In this document: piece after piece, positions 24,762-33,818 of the stretch
Numbering within the stretch: position 1 is the stretch's first letter
How the letters are laid out: every line of letters begins with the position of its first letter
Origin: Mucilaginibacter sp.
Lineage (GTDB): Bacteria > Bacteroidota > Bacteroidia > Sphingobacteriales > Sphingobacteriaceae
Length of the DNA: 48,756 nt
NCBI GenBank assembly: GCA_028288085.1
Contig: JAQBOK010000013.1
Span: 1-48,756, forward strand
Direction: 5' to 3'
The notes under the pieces: generated by a model
Databases searched by the model: none
What the model was told of the DNA's origin: nothing
What the model saw: the letters and a program-made list of their open reading frames with translations, nothing else
Made by a program: the position numbers and the translations under genes

Positions 24762-25571
24762 TCACTGTTCTTTAACCGGCACCTGTTTTAGAAGCCAGCC
24801 AGCCAAATCATTAGCTGCCTTGTCATTCTCAAAATCAGCTGGAAGCCTGCCATTAGTATATTCATTATACAGCCAGGGGTCGCCAACGGCAACTACAACG
24901 CCTTTACCGTAGCGGGAAATAGCTATAATTGTGGCATCTCCATCTTTAAGCGCGGCATAAGCAGGTGGCCTAATAGTTAAGGAGCATATATCCTTCATGT
25001 ATATCTTCCTTGCTGTTTTTAATAGAGTATTATCTCTATTAATATTGAATTCTCCATCCTGAAAATGATGGTCGTCTTTTACATGATTGCGCAGGTCATC
25101 ATTAAAATGGATTCCGAATTTCTCTGCAAGCGTATTAAAATGCTTTAGTTCTACATTGGCGCTATCATTTGCCATTATAAGCAATATGCCCCCATGCTCA
25201 ACCCAACTGGCAATAACTTTTACGTCATCAGGCCCTATGTATTTGGGATCAGGGCTTTCTTTCCTGGTGTCCGGATCAACAATAATATAGACATCGGCTA
25301 ATGCTAAATTAGTAGGATTGGGTGCCTGATAAAGCGTACTTAGAATGGCTCCATTATTTTTAAAGGCATCTCCAAAAATGGAAAATCCATTGTTGTCTTT
25401 TTCTTCCCATTTATAATGGTACGATACCATTTTACCAGTTGCATCCTTAAAGTGTTCATCATTAAAATAAGAATCCAGCACTGCCCGTTTTGGTTGTGAG
25501 TAGCAATTATGGGTGATAGCTGCTAAAAATATGATCAACAACCCATCAATTAATAATTTGTAAATTTTCAT
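24762..25571 (-). CDS. Secreted DUF4350/ThuA-like domain protein
   Basis: The 269-residue product has an N-terminal signal sequence (LLIDGLLIIFLAAITHNCYS) and one exported domain. Stretches such as DSYFNDEH, YHYKWEEKDNNGFSIFGD, YIIVDPDTRKESPDPKYI, WVEHGGILLIMAND and VVVAVGDPWLYNEYTNGRLP closely resemble the C-terminal GATase1-like part of bacterial unsaturated rhamnogalacturonyl hydrolases (GH88/GH105 fusions), as I recall that family. Here it stands alone without the hydrolase domain. It may be a carbohydrate-binding or accessory part in pectin use, or the residue of a split fusion. No catalytic triad can be assigned. Confidence 0.68.
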   Translation of the reverse strand: MKIYKLLIDGLLIIFLAAITHNCYSQPKRAVLDSYFNDEHFKDATGKMVSYHYKWEEKDNNGFSIFGDAFKNNGAILSTLYQAPNPTNLALADVYIIVDPDTRKESPDPKYIGPDDVKVIASWVEHGGILLIMANDSANVELKHFNTLAEKFGIHFNDDLRNHVKDDHHFQDGEFNINRDNTLLKTARKIYMKDICSLTIRPPAYAALKDGDATIIAISRYGKGVVVAVGDPWLYNEYTNGRLPADFENDKAANDLAGWLLKQVPVKEQ

Positions 25572-25602
25572 TCCATTGTTTGCTCAAATGATATACGGCA
25601 AA

Positions 25603-25965
25603 TTAGATATTTCTTTGAATTTTTTCTAACAGGTCATTTATATCAAAAGGCTTGGCTAAAAAATCATCAGCTCCTGCATCCATAGCCGAACGTTCAATAT
25701 CTTTACTGGCAGATATCATAACGATGGGTATTTTACTCGTTTTTTCATGCTGTTTTAGCTGCTTACAAATATCTCTTCCATCGGTTCCCGACATCCATAT
25801 ATCCAATAAAACCAAATCGGGCAGCTCATTCGCCATATTTAAAAGCGTATTTCCGTTTAATGTAGTACTTACTTGATATCCTTCAAATTCAAGCATTATT
25901 CCGATAGAATCCAGTATACCCGGATCATCATCAGCTATCATAATTTTCTTAACCTTCTGTATCAT
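25603..25965 (-). CDS. Single-domain response regulator
   Basis: The 120-residue protein is a receiver domain only: acidic pocket ADDD (11-14), phospho-acceptor D55 in LVLLDIWMSG, switch serine in VMISAS, and K105 in FLAKPF. With no output domain it probably acts by protein contact. It lies 19 bp after the five-PAS histidine kinase and is very likely phosphorylated by it. Confidence 0.93.
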   Translation of the reverse strand: MIQKVKKIMIADDDPGILDSIGIMLEFEGYQVSTTLNGNTLLNMANELPDLVLLDIWMSGTDGRDICKQLKQHEKTSKIPIVMISASKDIERSAMDAGADDFLAKPFDINDLLEKIQRNI

Positions 25966-25984
25966 TAAATTCTATACTAAAATG

Positions 25985-28657
25985 CTATTCGTTTTGTTTT
26001 TTTAATTCCTCTTTGTAAGTGCTAACAGGCAATGCGAAACAAAAAGTTGAACCCTTACCTTCATTGCTGGTTACCCATATTCTGCCACCTTCACGTTTCA
26101 TGATCTCTGACGAAATATACAATCCAAGACCAAGTCCCGGAAAGGTATGTTGCATATCTCCGCTCACGCGGTAAAACTGCTCAAAAACTTTTTTCAACTT
26201 ATCCTTTGAAATACCTATTCCAAAATCCTGTACACAAAGGGTCACTTCATTTTCTTTTAACGCGGTATATATTATAATCTTATCTGCATGAGGCGAGTAT
26301 TTAATGGCATTGGTGATCAAGTTGGTAATCACCTGGCCAATACGCTCTTTATCACCGTAAACAATCCCGGTTTCGTTATAATTTTCAATTAGTGTATGTT
26401 TTTCAGTTGTCCGTTGCAGGTCTTCTACCAGTTCTTTAACCATTGGGTTAAAATCAAATTCCCTATCATTAAACTGCAGTTTACCCGAATTGATCTTAGT
26501 AACATCCAGCAGGTCTCCTATCAGGCTTGTCAGTCGGTTAAGTTGCGCGTCCATCCTGCCGATCATACTGGCTTCCTTGCTTTCCCCCTTTTTCAGTAGC
26601 ATTCTTTCAAGCACTTGCGTGTATGCCTTAATACTGGTAACAGGAGTTTTCAGTTCATGACTGGCTATGCCTATAAAGTCGTCTTTTTGTTGTTGCAAAT
26701 ATTTTTGCTCTGTAATATCAACACAGGCGCCCACGTAACCGGTAAAACAGCCATCTTTCCGGTATTGCGGCTGTCCGCTGGCTACGCACCAATGGTCTGT
26801 TCCGTCGAAATGATTTATCCGGAATTCTGCCTCGTAATGGACCCTGTTGGTTAAGTCATTAATAAATTTCTGTAAGACACGCTGCCGGTCTTCAGCTAGA
26901 ATAGCATCAGCCCAACCTGCTCCCATGTGTGTGTCATAAGGTTTACCCGTCCACTCTATCCAGGTCTGGTTAACAAAAGTGATACCGCCTGTTTCATCAG
27001 ATGTCCATATCGCAGTGGGAACAGCATTAGTAATATTTCGCAGCAACTGCTCACTATCAGAAAGAGCCTGTTGTGCGGCCATTTCCGGGCGCATATCGCG
27101 CATTACGGCACCAACAGCAATGGGCACGCCCGACACCGGGTCGTCAATGCGGATACAGTTATTGAATACCGGGAATATCTCGCCCGACTTAAGATGCCGA
27201 ACCAGCATCGTTCCGGCCCATCTTCCCTTACTCATTACAGTTGGTAAAACTTCAGTTTCCACCTTTTTAAAGTCTTCCGGCTCATGGAGTTGTGAAATGG
27301 GAGTACTTGTTACATGCTCCGCGCTTTCAAAGCCGAGTAAATCAATGCCCGCCTGATTAATGTACGAATTAGTGCCATCCATACTTAAAATAGACATCAA
27401 ATCAACGCTATTATCAACCAGGGTTATCAACTTACGTTGTTCTTCCCTTGATCTTTTTTGTTCTGTAATATCCAGCAGCGTACCTAATATGCGCACCGCT
27501 TTTGAGGCCTGGTCATAAAATACCTTTCCCTCAACCCTTAGCCAGTGCAAGCTTTTATCTTTCCACAATACCCGGGCCTCATAAAACAATTTCCCTGTAA
27601 TTATGGCTTCATTATGCGCGTTTTCACGTATTTTCGTGTCGTCCGGATGAAAAACTGCTATATACTCTCTACGGGTTACTGGTTTTTCAAAACCAAACAT
27701 ATTGGCAAACAGGGTTGAGGTTATCATCTCGCCTGTTAAAAGACTTAAATCATAAGTACCCAAGCCCACAGCATCCACAGCAAGCCTTGCCCGTTCTTCT
27801 GCTTCTTCAATTTGCTGTTTTGCATTTACCTGTTCAGTTATTTCTGTTGCAACGCATATTACACCGCTAATGGAGCCATCATCTTCCCGAAAGGGCTCAT
27901 AAACAAAATTAACATATACGGTTTCAAGCTCATTATTACGAACAAGAGGTATGGCCAAACCTTGTCCTTTAAACGGAACACCTGTTAAACGCACACCGTT
28001 CAGCAACTCTTCAAAGCCCTGGCCTTTAGCTGAAGGGAGTACTTCAAATACAGGTTTCCCCATCAACTCTTCCATGGTTTTGCCATACAATTCACACAAT
28101 GGTGGATTAATAAGATCAACCAAATATTCAGGACCTTTAAATATAGCAATACCCACTGGCGCCTGCATAAATATGGAATAAAGCTGTTTCCGCTGATTTT
28201 TAAGCGCTTCTATTCCTGCCTTCTCCCTCTCAGCAAGTTTAATAAGCTGGGTTACATTAGTTGGCGAGTGGATAAAATATTGCACATCGCCATTTTTATT
28301 TAATATCGGCGTGTTGCTGGTAGTCCAGTATCGTTCTTCAAAATCATCTGTTCCTGCAATAGGTATATCATACCTGTAATTGCTCATTACGTGTGGTGTC
28401 TTATTCCTAATGGCCTGTTCAAAGGAAAATATCGTTCTCTCAATATTTTTTGAAACATTGTCTGTTGGGTTTGCAGGGAAGACCGCAAATACAGACTTTC
28501 CAACCAGGGCCTCCCGTGTACTGTTTGTTGCATCTAAATATGCCTTATTTGCGTCCAAAATAGTGTATAATGGCGCATCCGCGGCAATAATAAGCTTGGT
28601 TGCGGGGCTGTTGTAAAAAATGTCTTGATAATTCGTGTCAGGAATTTCAGTGATCAT
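25985..28657 (-). CDS. Cytoplasmic histidine kinase with five PAS domains
   Basis: The 890-residue protein has no membrane segment. Five consecutive PAS/PAC units cover residues about 8-650; each ends in a PAC-like strand, for example GVICVATEITEQ, LGTLLDITEQK and VGACVDITEQK. The kinase core follows, with the phospho-acceptor H667 in IASHELKTPVTSIKAY, then the N box NLITNAIKYS, G1 DFGIGIS and G2 GLGLGLYIS. Multiple PAS units suggest it integrates several soluble or redox signals. The single-domain receiver 19 bp downstream is the probable partner. A 24-nt palindrome lies 47 bp upstream of the start. Confidence 0.95.
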   Translation of the reverse strand: MITEIPDTNYQDIFYNSPATKLIIAADAPLYTILDANKAYLDATNSTREALVGKSVFAVFPANPTDNVSKNIERTIFSFEQAIRNKTPHVMSNYRYDIPIAGTDDFEERYWTTSNTPILNKNGDVQYFIHSPTNVTQLIKLAEREKAGIEALKNQRKQLYSIFMQAPVGIAIFKGPEYLVDLINPPLCELYGKTMEELMGKPVFEVLPSAKGQGFEELLNGVRLTGVPFKGQGLAIPLVRNNELETVYVNFVYEPFREDDGSISGVICVATEITEQVNAKQQIEEAEERARLAVDAVGLGTYDLSLLTGEMITSTLFANMFGFEKPVTRREYIAVFHPDDTKIRENAHNEAIITGKLFYEARVLWKDKSLHWLRVEGKVFYDQASKAVRILGTLLDITEQKRSREEQRKLITLVDNSVDLMSILSMDGTNSYINQAGIDLLGFESAEHVTSTPISQLHEPEDFKKVETEVLPTVMSKGRWAGTMLVRHLKSGEIFPVFNNCIRIDDPVSGVPIAVGAVMRDMRPEMAAQQALSDSEQLLRNITNAVPTAIWTSDETGGITFVNQTWIEWTGKPYDTHMGAGWADAILAEDRQRVLQKFINDLTNRVHYEAEFRINHFDGTDHWCVASGQPQYRKDGCFTGYVGACVDITEQKYLQQQKDDFIGIASHELKTPVTSIKAYTQVLERMLLKKGESKEASMIGRMDAQLNRLTSLIGDLLDVTKINSGKLQFNDREFDFNPMVKELVEDLQRTTEKHTLIENYNETGIVYGDKERIGQVITNLITNAIKYSPHADKIIIYTALKENEVTLCVQDFGIGISKDKLKKVFEQFYRVSGDMQHTFPGLGLGLYISSEIMKREGGRIWVTSNEGKGSTFCFALPVSTYKEELKKQNE

Positions 28658-28703
28658 ACCCTTTAATTATGATATTAGCAATTCATTTAATAGTAAAGGA
28701 ATA

Positions 28704-28727
28704 TTGCCAGGTTAGTTAACCTGGCAA
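28704..28727. promoter_or_regulatory. Palindrome upstream of the kinase gene
   Basis: TTGCCAGGTTA and TAACCTGGCAA are exact reverse complements separated only by GT. It lies between the divergent kinase (start 28657) and lipoprotein (start 28925) genes, with no T tract on either side, so it looks like an operator for a dimeric regulator rather than a terminator. The remaining gap shows nothing else clear. Confidence 0.5.
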
Positions 28728-28924
28728 AGAATTATATTAGTTTCTCTGACGGATCGGACACTGCTTTAAGTTTGCTAATTTATTAAAATATTTATTATTT
28801 GGCCTAACATCTATTTAGATATCAATTCAAATTAATAAACAAAAAAATACAATCAATTGATACCTGATATTTAAACTACCATTTAAAATTCCTGCATTTT
28901 ACTTATTTTGAGCAGATTTTTTAT

Positions 28925-29836
28925 ATGAAACGATTTTTGTTCCTCCTGGTTTTAATTTCGGCTATTAATATTTCATGCAATCGCACTTATGTTAAACGGA
29001 GCTTGCCATTCAGTACTGTAAAGGGAGCTGGGTTTACTGAAGTGCGACGAGCTTTTAATACCGGACTGGTATTTGATAAAATGGGATATCAGCTTGAACC
29101 TTCCTGGAAACTCCATTTTATATCTGACGATTCGGTAGAAGTATTCAGCCCCAAAATGAAACGCTATTACGGTTTTCATGTTTATTTCGATCATGACTCC
29201 ATCTTTAATATGGTTGATGCATGGTTCAAGCTAAAAAAAATAACTACAGATAGTTTGGTATTACAGGCATTACGGGTTGAAAATAAGATAATAATGGATG
29301 ATGACGAAGGGTCAAAAGTTTTCCTTACTTTTTATTCTGACCGGTACATAAAAAGTAACCCTGTTATAAATATTAAAACGATGGGAAGCCCCGGCCAAAA
29401 GGATACTTTATTTATAAAAAAACGGGCAAAATTGGCAAACGATAAAATTGACAGCGCATTTTCTGCAAGGGAGCCGGTTATTTTCAAAAGTAAAACTCCC
29501 TTGGTAACTGTTGAAAAAGTAAAAAATATATCTACTGAATTAGTAAAGATAGATGCTTCTGATGATTATATTTCTCCGGAGTATAATATTACCATTCATG
29601 AGGCCTTTGAAGATTTTGATTATTCTTTTTACGTTTTTGTTGATGACAAGGGCAAAATGTATTTCCGAAAATCAACCATACCTTATTATCCGGAATTTAA
29701 GGCAACCTATGAGCGGATTATGAAGGGCATAGTTAAAGGTTACCTGCAGCATTATCTTGAAATTACGCCCGGTAGTACCCTGGGCATTGTGCATACCACC
29801 TCCATCTTGGTAAATGTAAAAGGTAAAAAAGAGTAA
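28925..29836 (+). CDS. Hypothetical lipoprotein
   Basis: I do not recognise this 303-residue protein. It has a lipoprotein signal (MKRFLFLLVLISAINISCNR, lipid-attachment cysteine C18), so it is anchored in a membrane facing the periplasm or outside. The body is alternating strands with many aromatic and charged residues and no cysteine pattern; motifs such as DDYISPEYNITIHEAFEDFD do not point to a known family. It stands alone between two minus-strand signalling genes. Confidence 0.78.
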   Translation: MKRFLFLLVLISAINISCNRTYVKRSLPFSTVKGAGFTEVRRAFNTGLVFDKMGYQLEPSWKLHFISDDSVEVFSPKMKRYYGFHVYFDHDSIFNMVDAWFKLKKITTDSLVLQALRVENKIIMDDDEGSKVFLTFYSDRYIKSNPVINIKTMGSPGQKDTLFIKKRAKLANDKIDSAFSAREPVIFKSKTPLVTVEKVKNISTELVKIDASDDYISPEYNITIHEAFEDFDYSFYVFVDDKGKMYFRKSTIPYYPEFKATYERIMKGIVKGYLQHYLEITPGSTLGIVHTTSILVNVKGKKE

Positions 29837-29869
29837 TTGGCTATTTCTTAAAGCAAAACACGGCGTTAA

Positions 29870-30301
29870 TTAATTCTGCGCCTCGATGGTAGCAAATTGA
29901 TTTAACGGGGATATTTTATGCCTGATCAGCTTTTGCAGCACTTCCTTTGTTATCGGTTTTAGTATAAATGCTTTAACACAGGTGTATTGCTTTAAACGCT
30001 CCACATCAGCTGGGTATTTCGAAGCCGATAGAATATATATTTCGAGGGTGTGCGGCAATGTTGGATATAATAATTCAATTTTATCCAAAAAGTCCCATGC
30101 ATCAAACCCGGGCATGTAAATGTCCAATAAAATCAGGTCGGGCAAATTATCACTGTATACTTTTTGCTGTGATAATAAGCTAAGGGCTTCCTTACCCGTA
30201 TCTGTGCATTTTACCTCTAATGATGAGCCAAACCTGGATAATATCTTTTGCAAAATAAAGTGATCTAACTGACAATCGTCTATATAAGTGAGTGTGCTCA
30301 T
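29870..30301 (-). CDS. Single-domain response regulator
   Basis: The 143-residue receiver starts with the compact opening TYIDDCQLDHFILQKIL, has phospho-acceptor D60 in LILLDIYMPG, the switch region ILSASK, and K115 in FILKPI. There is no output domain. It lies about 155 bp after the partner-switching operon on the same strand, in a region without a clear terminator, so it may be an additional member or be independently transcribed. Confidence 0.92.
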   Translation of the reverse strand: MSTLTYIDDCQLDHFILQKILSRFGSSLEVKCTDTGKEALSLLSQQKVYSDNLPDLILLDIYMPGFDAWDFLDKIELLYPTLPHTLEIYILSASKYPADVERLKQYTCVKAFILKPITKEVLQKLIRHKISPLNQFATIEAQN

Positions 30302-30455
30302 AACTGTAAGTATTTATGTTCATCCAAAAGTATACAGACAAACAGAGTTATGAAGGAGTGTTTCTACGGAATTGGCTGCGTAGTATTACGGATTTTTGGT
30401 GTTCCGTTTTCCGCAACATGACACCATAAATTGGGAATGGAAGATAACGTGAATA

Positions 30456-30998
30456 CTAAAAATTGATCTTCACTTTAAAAATATTGGATTGGGATTCCTT
30501 ATTATAAGTATAAGTGAATTCATCAGATGACCGTGTAATTATCAGGATGCCAAAATGCTCCATAACCTGCTCTACAGACAAAAAAGCATCAATTGAGCTT
30601 TCTTCGCAACTAAAGATGATATGGTTTTCGCTCTCCCAGGCAGCAAATAATAAATTTAGCGGATCGGCACTGATGAGTTTCTTGTTTTCGGCTTCATCAA
30701 TTGAAGAATGGGTGTGGGTATTAACCAGGTACAGCGGCGATCCATTATCCGTTTTCTGTATAATAAGATAACGCCCGTCTGTTTCAATATTAAATAAAGT
30801 ACTGCCCTTACCCGCATGTTTGATTGCGTTAGTAAGCAGTTCGGTAATAATTACCTTACCCCTAAACAGAACATCTTCCACATCGGCATTTGCCGGAATA
30901 TTTTCATTTATATGCCCCAGCATATATTGCAGCGATGAGATCAGCGTATCGCTGCTGTTATTAAATTCAAACTCCAGTTTCTTGGCGCCCGGTTGCAT
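30456..30998 (-). CDS. RsbW/SpoIIAB-like ATP-binding protein
   Basis: The 180-residue protein contains a GHKL-type ATPase fold: the N box ITELLTNAIKHAGKGS (about residues 51-66) and a G1-like QKTDNGSPLYL. It resembles the anti-sigma kinase class (HATPase_c_2) that phosphorylates a STAS partner and captures a target protein. The C-terminal half is divergent, so kinase activity is not certain. It begins 2 bp after the STAS gene, and the SpoIIE-type phosphatase lies just before that: the three components of a partner-switching circuit. No sigma-factor gene is adjacent. Confidence 0.82.
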   Translation of the reverse strand: MQPGAKKLEFEFNNSSDTLISSLQYMLGHINENIPANADVEDVLFRGKVIITELLTNAIKHAGKGSTLFNIETDGRYLIIQKTDNGSPLYLVNTHTHSSIDEAENKKLISADPLNLLFAAWESENHIIFSCEESSIDAFLSVEQVMEHFGILIITRSSDEFTYTYNKESQSNIFKVKINF

Positions 30999-31000
30999 TC

Positions 31001-31342
31001 CTACTTATTTATAGCAAATAAGGCATCATCTGCATAATTAAATATTTTAAAAACCTTATCCAGCCTGATGAGCTTGATCAGATCTTTGATATCTGTTCTT
31101 AAACCAACCAAAACAATATCCTGCTGCATACTTATGGCATATTTTAATGAGCTCACCAGTGCGCCAAGAAATGCGCTATCAACGTATTTCAGTTCCTGCA
31201 GGTCAAGGATAATTATTTTTTTGTACTGGTCAAGCAAGCTTACAAGGCCCGCTTTAAACTGGTCCGAATTACTCAGGTTGGCTTCAGTTATAGTAACGTC
31301 GGCAACAACATATTTGGGACCCTCTTTGATTACTTTTATCAT
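31001..31342 (-). CDS. STAS-domain anti-sigma-factor antagonist-like protein
   Basis: Starting at ATG 31342 (M15 of the longest frame, just 4 bp after the phosphatase stop) the protein has 113 residues and forms one STAS domain. The phosphorylatable serine is S56 in LKYVDSAFLGAL, at the position of Ser58 of SpoIIAA; the following helix and the strand QQDIVLVGL are typical. In related circuits the kinase inactivates this protein by phosphorylation and the phosphatase reactivates it. The longer start at 31384 would overlap the upstream gene and has no family support. Confidence 0.9.
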   Translation of the reverse strand: MIKVIKEGPKYVVADVTITEANLSNSDQFKAGLVSLLDQYKKIIILDLQELKYVDSAFLGALVSSLKYAISMQQDIVLVGLRTDIKDLIKLIRLDKVFKIFNYADDALFAINK

Positions 31343-31346
31343 ATTT

Positions 31347-32486
31347 TTATTGTTTATGAATATTAATAATACTGCAATCATCAACCAGTGATGGCGATAG
31401 ATTTTGAAGTAAATTTTGTCTTATCTGTTTAAATGATAGCTTGTTATTTAGCATTGCGGCAAGTTTATTTTTAAACAGGGTGTAATCGCTCTTTTTTTCA
31501 CCATTGTCCTCATAATCGATCAACCCATCTGTGAAAATAAATAGTTCATCATTTGGTTTGAGTTCTATTGTTTGCTCGGTATAACCACCGTCTGGAAATA
31601 AGCCAAGTAACAACCCCTCTGAGCCAATCTGCAGCAGTTCGCCGCTCGCAGCATTATAATGAAGTATGGGCAGATCGCCAGCACCCGAATAGGTTACAGT
31701 TTGGCTTTGATTATCGATCATCATCAATGACATCGTTGATAAAATATCTTTCAAGGCATTATCATAACAAATAACGCTGTTCACTTTTTGCAAGATCCCC
31801 GCTGGTGAAAAATCCCGGTTTAATATCCCAAACCTGATGGCAGCGCGTATGTAGCTTAAAAAGCTGAATGTGAAAAACCATGCGACCCACTTTTTTCCCA
31901 TTACATCACCCAGTACAATAAAACTGTAACGATCATCAACCTCTATAAAATCAATAAAATCGCCTCCCGGAACATCCTGGTAAGCCTGGTGCCAAAAATC
32001 AAGGTCAAAGCCTTTAACTATAGGTGACACTTTGGGGACTGTACGGATATTTAAAGCTATAGCGGCTTTTTTTATTTCAAGCACTGATAATTCCCGTTGT
32101 TTTTGAACGGTATCGATCAGGTTGGTGATTTTTGATACAATTACTTTTACGGGGGTTTCTTTTACCACGTAGTCCACTGCCTGCAAATCAAGCCCCTCAG
32201 ACATCAGGTCTTTATCAGTAATGTAACTCAGAAATACAAAGGGGATGTCCTTAAAGTCAGGATAGGTTATTAAATATTTTCTAAACTCAATGCCATTCAT
32301 TTCGGGCATTTCATAGTCAGAAAGAATAGCGTCGGGGATATTACGGTTTAAATATTCAATCCCTTCATTAGCAGATAAGCACGAGGTGCATTCAAAACCT
32401 GCTTTAGTAAAAGCCTGTTCTAAGATTTTAAGGAATAATGGATTGTCGTCAACAAGTAATAGCCTTTTTGCAATAGGATTTGACAT
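31347..32486 (-). CDS. Receiver-SpoIIE (PP2C) phosphatase, RsbU-like
   Basis: The 379-residue protein has an N-terminal receiver domain (residues about 7-125, phospho-acceptor D57 in AILSDYEMPEMNG) and a C-terminal PP2C/SpoIIE-type domain (about 165-379). Metal-binding PP2C segments are visible in DVPGGDFIDFIEVDDRYSFI, LGDVMGKK, TYSGAGDLPILHYN and LFIFTDGLIDYED. Phosphorylation of the receiver would control dephosphorylation of the STAS protein encoded 4 bp downstream. The input kinase is unknown; the five-PAS kinase nearby is a candidate only by location. Confidence 0.93.
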   Translation of the reverse strand: MSNPIAKRLLLVDDNPLFLKILEQAFTKAGFECTSCLSANEGIEYLNRNIPDAILSDYEMPEMNGIEFRKYLITYPDFKDIPFVFLSYITDKDLMSEGLDLQAVDYVVKETPVKVIVSKITNLIDTVQKQRELSVLEIKKAAIALNIRTVPKVSPIVKGFDLDFWHQAYQDVPGGDFIDFIEVDDRYSFIVLGDVMGKKWVAWFFTFSFLSYIRAAIRFGILNRDFSPAGILQKVNSVICYDNALKDILSTMSLMMIDNQSQTVTYSGAGDLPILHYNAASGELLQIGSEGLLLGLFPDGGYTEQTIELKPNDELFIFTDGLIDYEDNGEKKSDYTLFKNKLAAMLNNKLSFKQIRQNLLQNLSPSLVDDCSIINIHKQ

Positions 32487-32505
32487 ATGAATATTCCCGG
32501 TAGAT

Positions 32506-32877
32506 TTAAAGGGCGAATTTGACCGCCAGGTAAACGCCGGTCACTATTATGCAGGACGAAACAATATATTTCAGGCTGCTATTAAGCGAAGCTGAGGGCA
32601 TGAGTATAATGATCACGCCTAAAATACACATCAGAACGCCCGCTATGGCCAAAATGGTCTTCGGCAAGCGTTCGCGACTTAGATATTTTTTGGATATTTT
32701 GTTGTCCAACTGATGGTTGGATAAAAGTAAATCAAATTCATCCAGCAATTCATTGCGGGATGAATTAGCTTTTTCGTCGGTTTTTATAAAAGGCTCAATA
32801 TCATTCGCAATGATCTTATTATTTGGAATGCTTTGAACGCCTGGCGACTCTTTGCTTAAAATACTTTTCATGCTCAC
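32506..32877 (-). CDS. Small membrane protein heading the partner-switching operon
   Basis: The 123-residue product has a polar, presumably cytoplasmic N-terminal half (residues 1-70, acidic LLDEFDLLLSNHQLDN) and two membrane segments (about 74-92 and 103-121) separated by a short loop. I do not recognise a family. It lies 19 bp before the phosphatase gene and is probably cotranscribed, so it could be an input or membrane anchor of that circuit (inference). Confidence 0.75.
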   Translation of the reverse strand: MSMKSILSKESPGVQSIPNNKIIANDIEPFIKTDEKANSSRNELLDEFDLLLSNHQLDNKISKKYLSRERLPKTILAIAGVLMCILGVIIILMPSASLNSSLKYIVSSCIIVTGVYLAVKFAL

Positions 32878-32992
32878 GTTATTATCTTTTTATTGCTTGT
32901 TTATCAAATGATATGATAAATTTTTAATCACTAATACGATTAGTTGTTGTTAAAGTTTCGTTATTGTAACTTATAAGTTAATTATTGATTAA

Positions 32993-33472
32993 TCAATCAT
33001 AGAACCATCCCAGTATCCAAAACCTTTTGCCATCGTAATACAGTTCAATGCTATTAACTCCCTGTGCTATAATTTTCCCGCCCGGTTCGTTCCTTGATTC
33101 ATATGAGCTCCATACGTGGTATATATTGCGGATATTTTGAACCGTACGTGCGGTTTCATGTTCATAAAACCCATTTTTCTCCATGTAAGCATCTGACTCT
33201 TTGTGATACTGCTTCAATGAGGTATAATGCAACGTGGGGTTACCCTTCACATCAATTCCGGCGGACCCAACCCGCACACCTTCTATATGCAATAGGCTGT
33301 CGCGCTCAAAACTCACTTTTTCTCCTTTTTTAACTGTTACTACATCGTAGTAAGCTTTTATAATACCATCCAGTGTGCCTACGTTATCACCATACTTGGT
33401 AACTGCCTGGGCATAAATTTGATTATTGATAAATGTTATCAACACAAAACTCAATAAGATCAATTTTTTCAT
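32993..33472 (-). CDS. Secreted NTF2/SnoaL-like protein
   Basis: The 159-residue protein has a signal peptide (MKKLILLSFVLITFINNQIYA) and a small domain with GTLDGIIKAYYDVV at the start and VNSIELYYDGKRFWILGWFYD at the end, a pattern I associate with NTF2-like/SnoaL-like folds. No catalytic residues can be assigned. It stands alone, about 115 bp before the partner-switching operon. Family assignment is tentative. Confidence 0.68.
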   Translation of the reverse strand: MKKLILLSFVLITFINNQIYAQAVTKYGDNVGTLDGIIKAYYDVVTVKKGEKVSFERDSLLHIEGVRVGSAGIDVKGNPTLHYTSLKQYHKESDAYMEKNGFYEHETARTVQNIRNIYHVWSSYESRNEPGGKIIAQGVNSIELYYDGKRFWILGWFYD

Positions 33473-33818
33473 ATTGTATTCGTTAATTCAGTAAAAAGAA
33501 TATTTGGGTTAGGCTAAACTTTAAATGGCTATAGATTTAAAGTTCCGTTAAAACAATTCATTAAAAACAATGCTGCATATTGCTTTTAATTTTGAATATA
33601 CGTGTTAAACTGTTCTACGTAACTGATAATAAAAAGGTTAAACCATTAGTAAGTATTATTTGAAAAAACACAACGCCCCCTAAGTAAAAATCCTGAAGTG
33701 CTTTTTGCTTTCTTCACACCTAAATTTTAAGTTATTCTGATCTTTACCGAAGTTTAATTTGATAAATTTGCAACGGTATTTTGCCTAATAGCCATTATAT
33801 CAAATAATAATTATCGGA
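33473..33818. other. AT-rich intergenic gap without a gene
   Basis: No frame of support was seen in this 346-bp divergent gap. A TAAATTTG box at 33763-33770 matches the -7 consensus for the lipoprotein gene at 33819, but no TTG lies at the correct distance. No strong hairpin was found. Confidence 0.5.
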
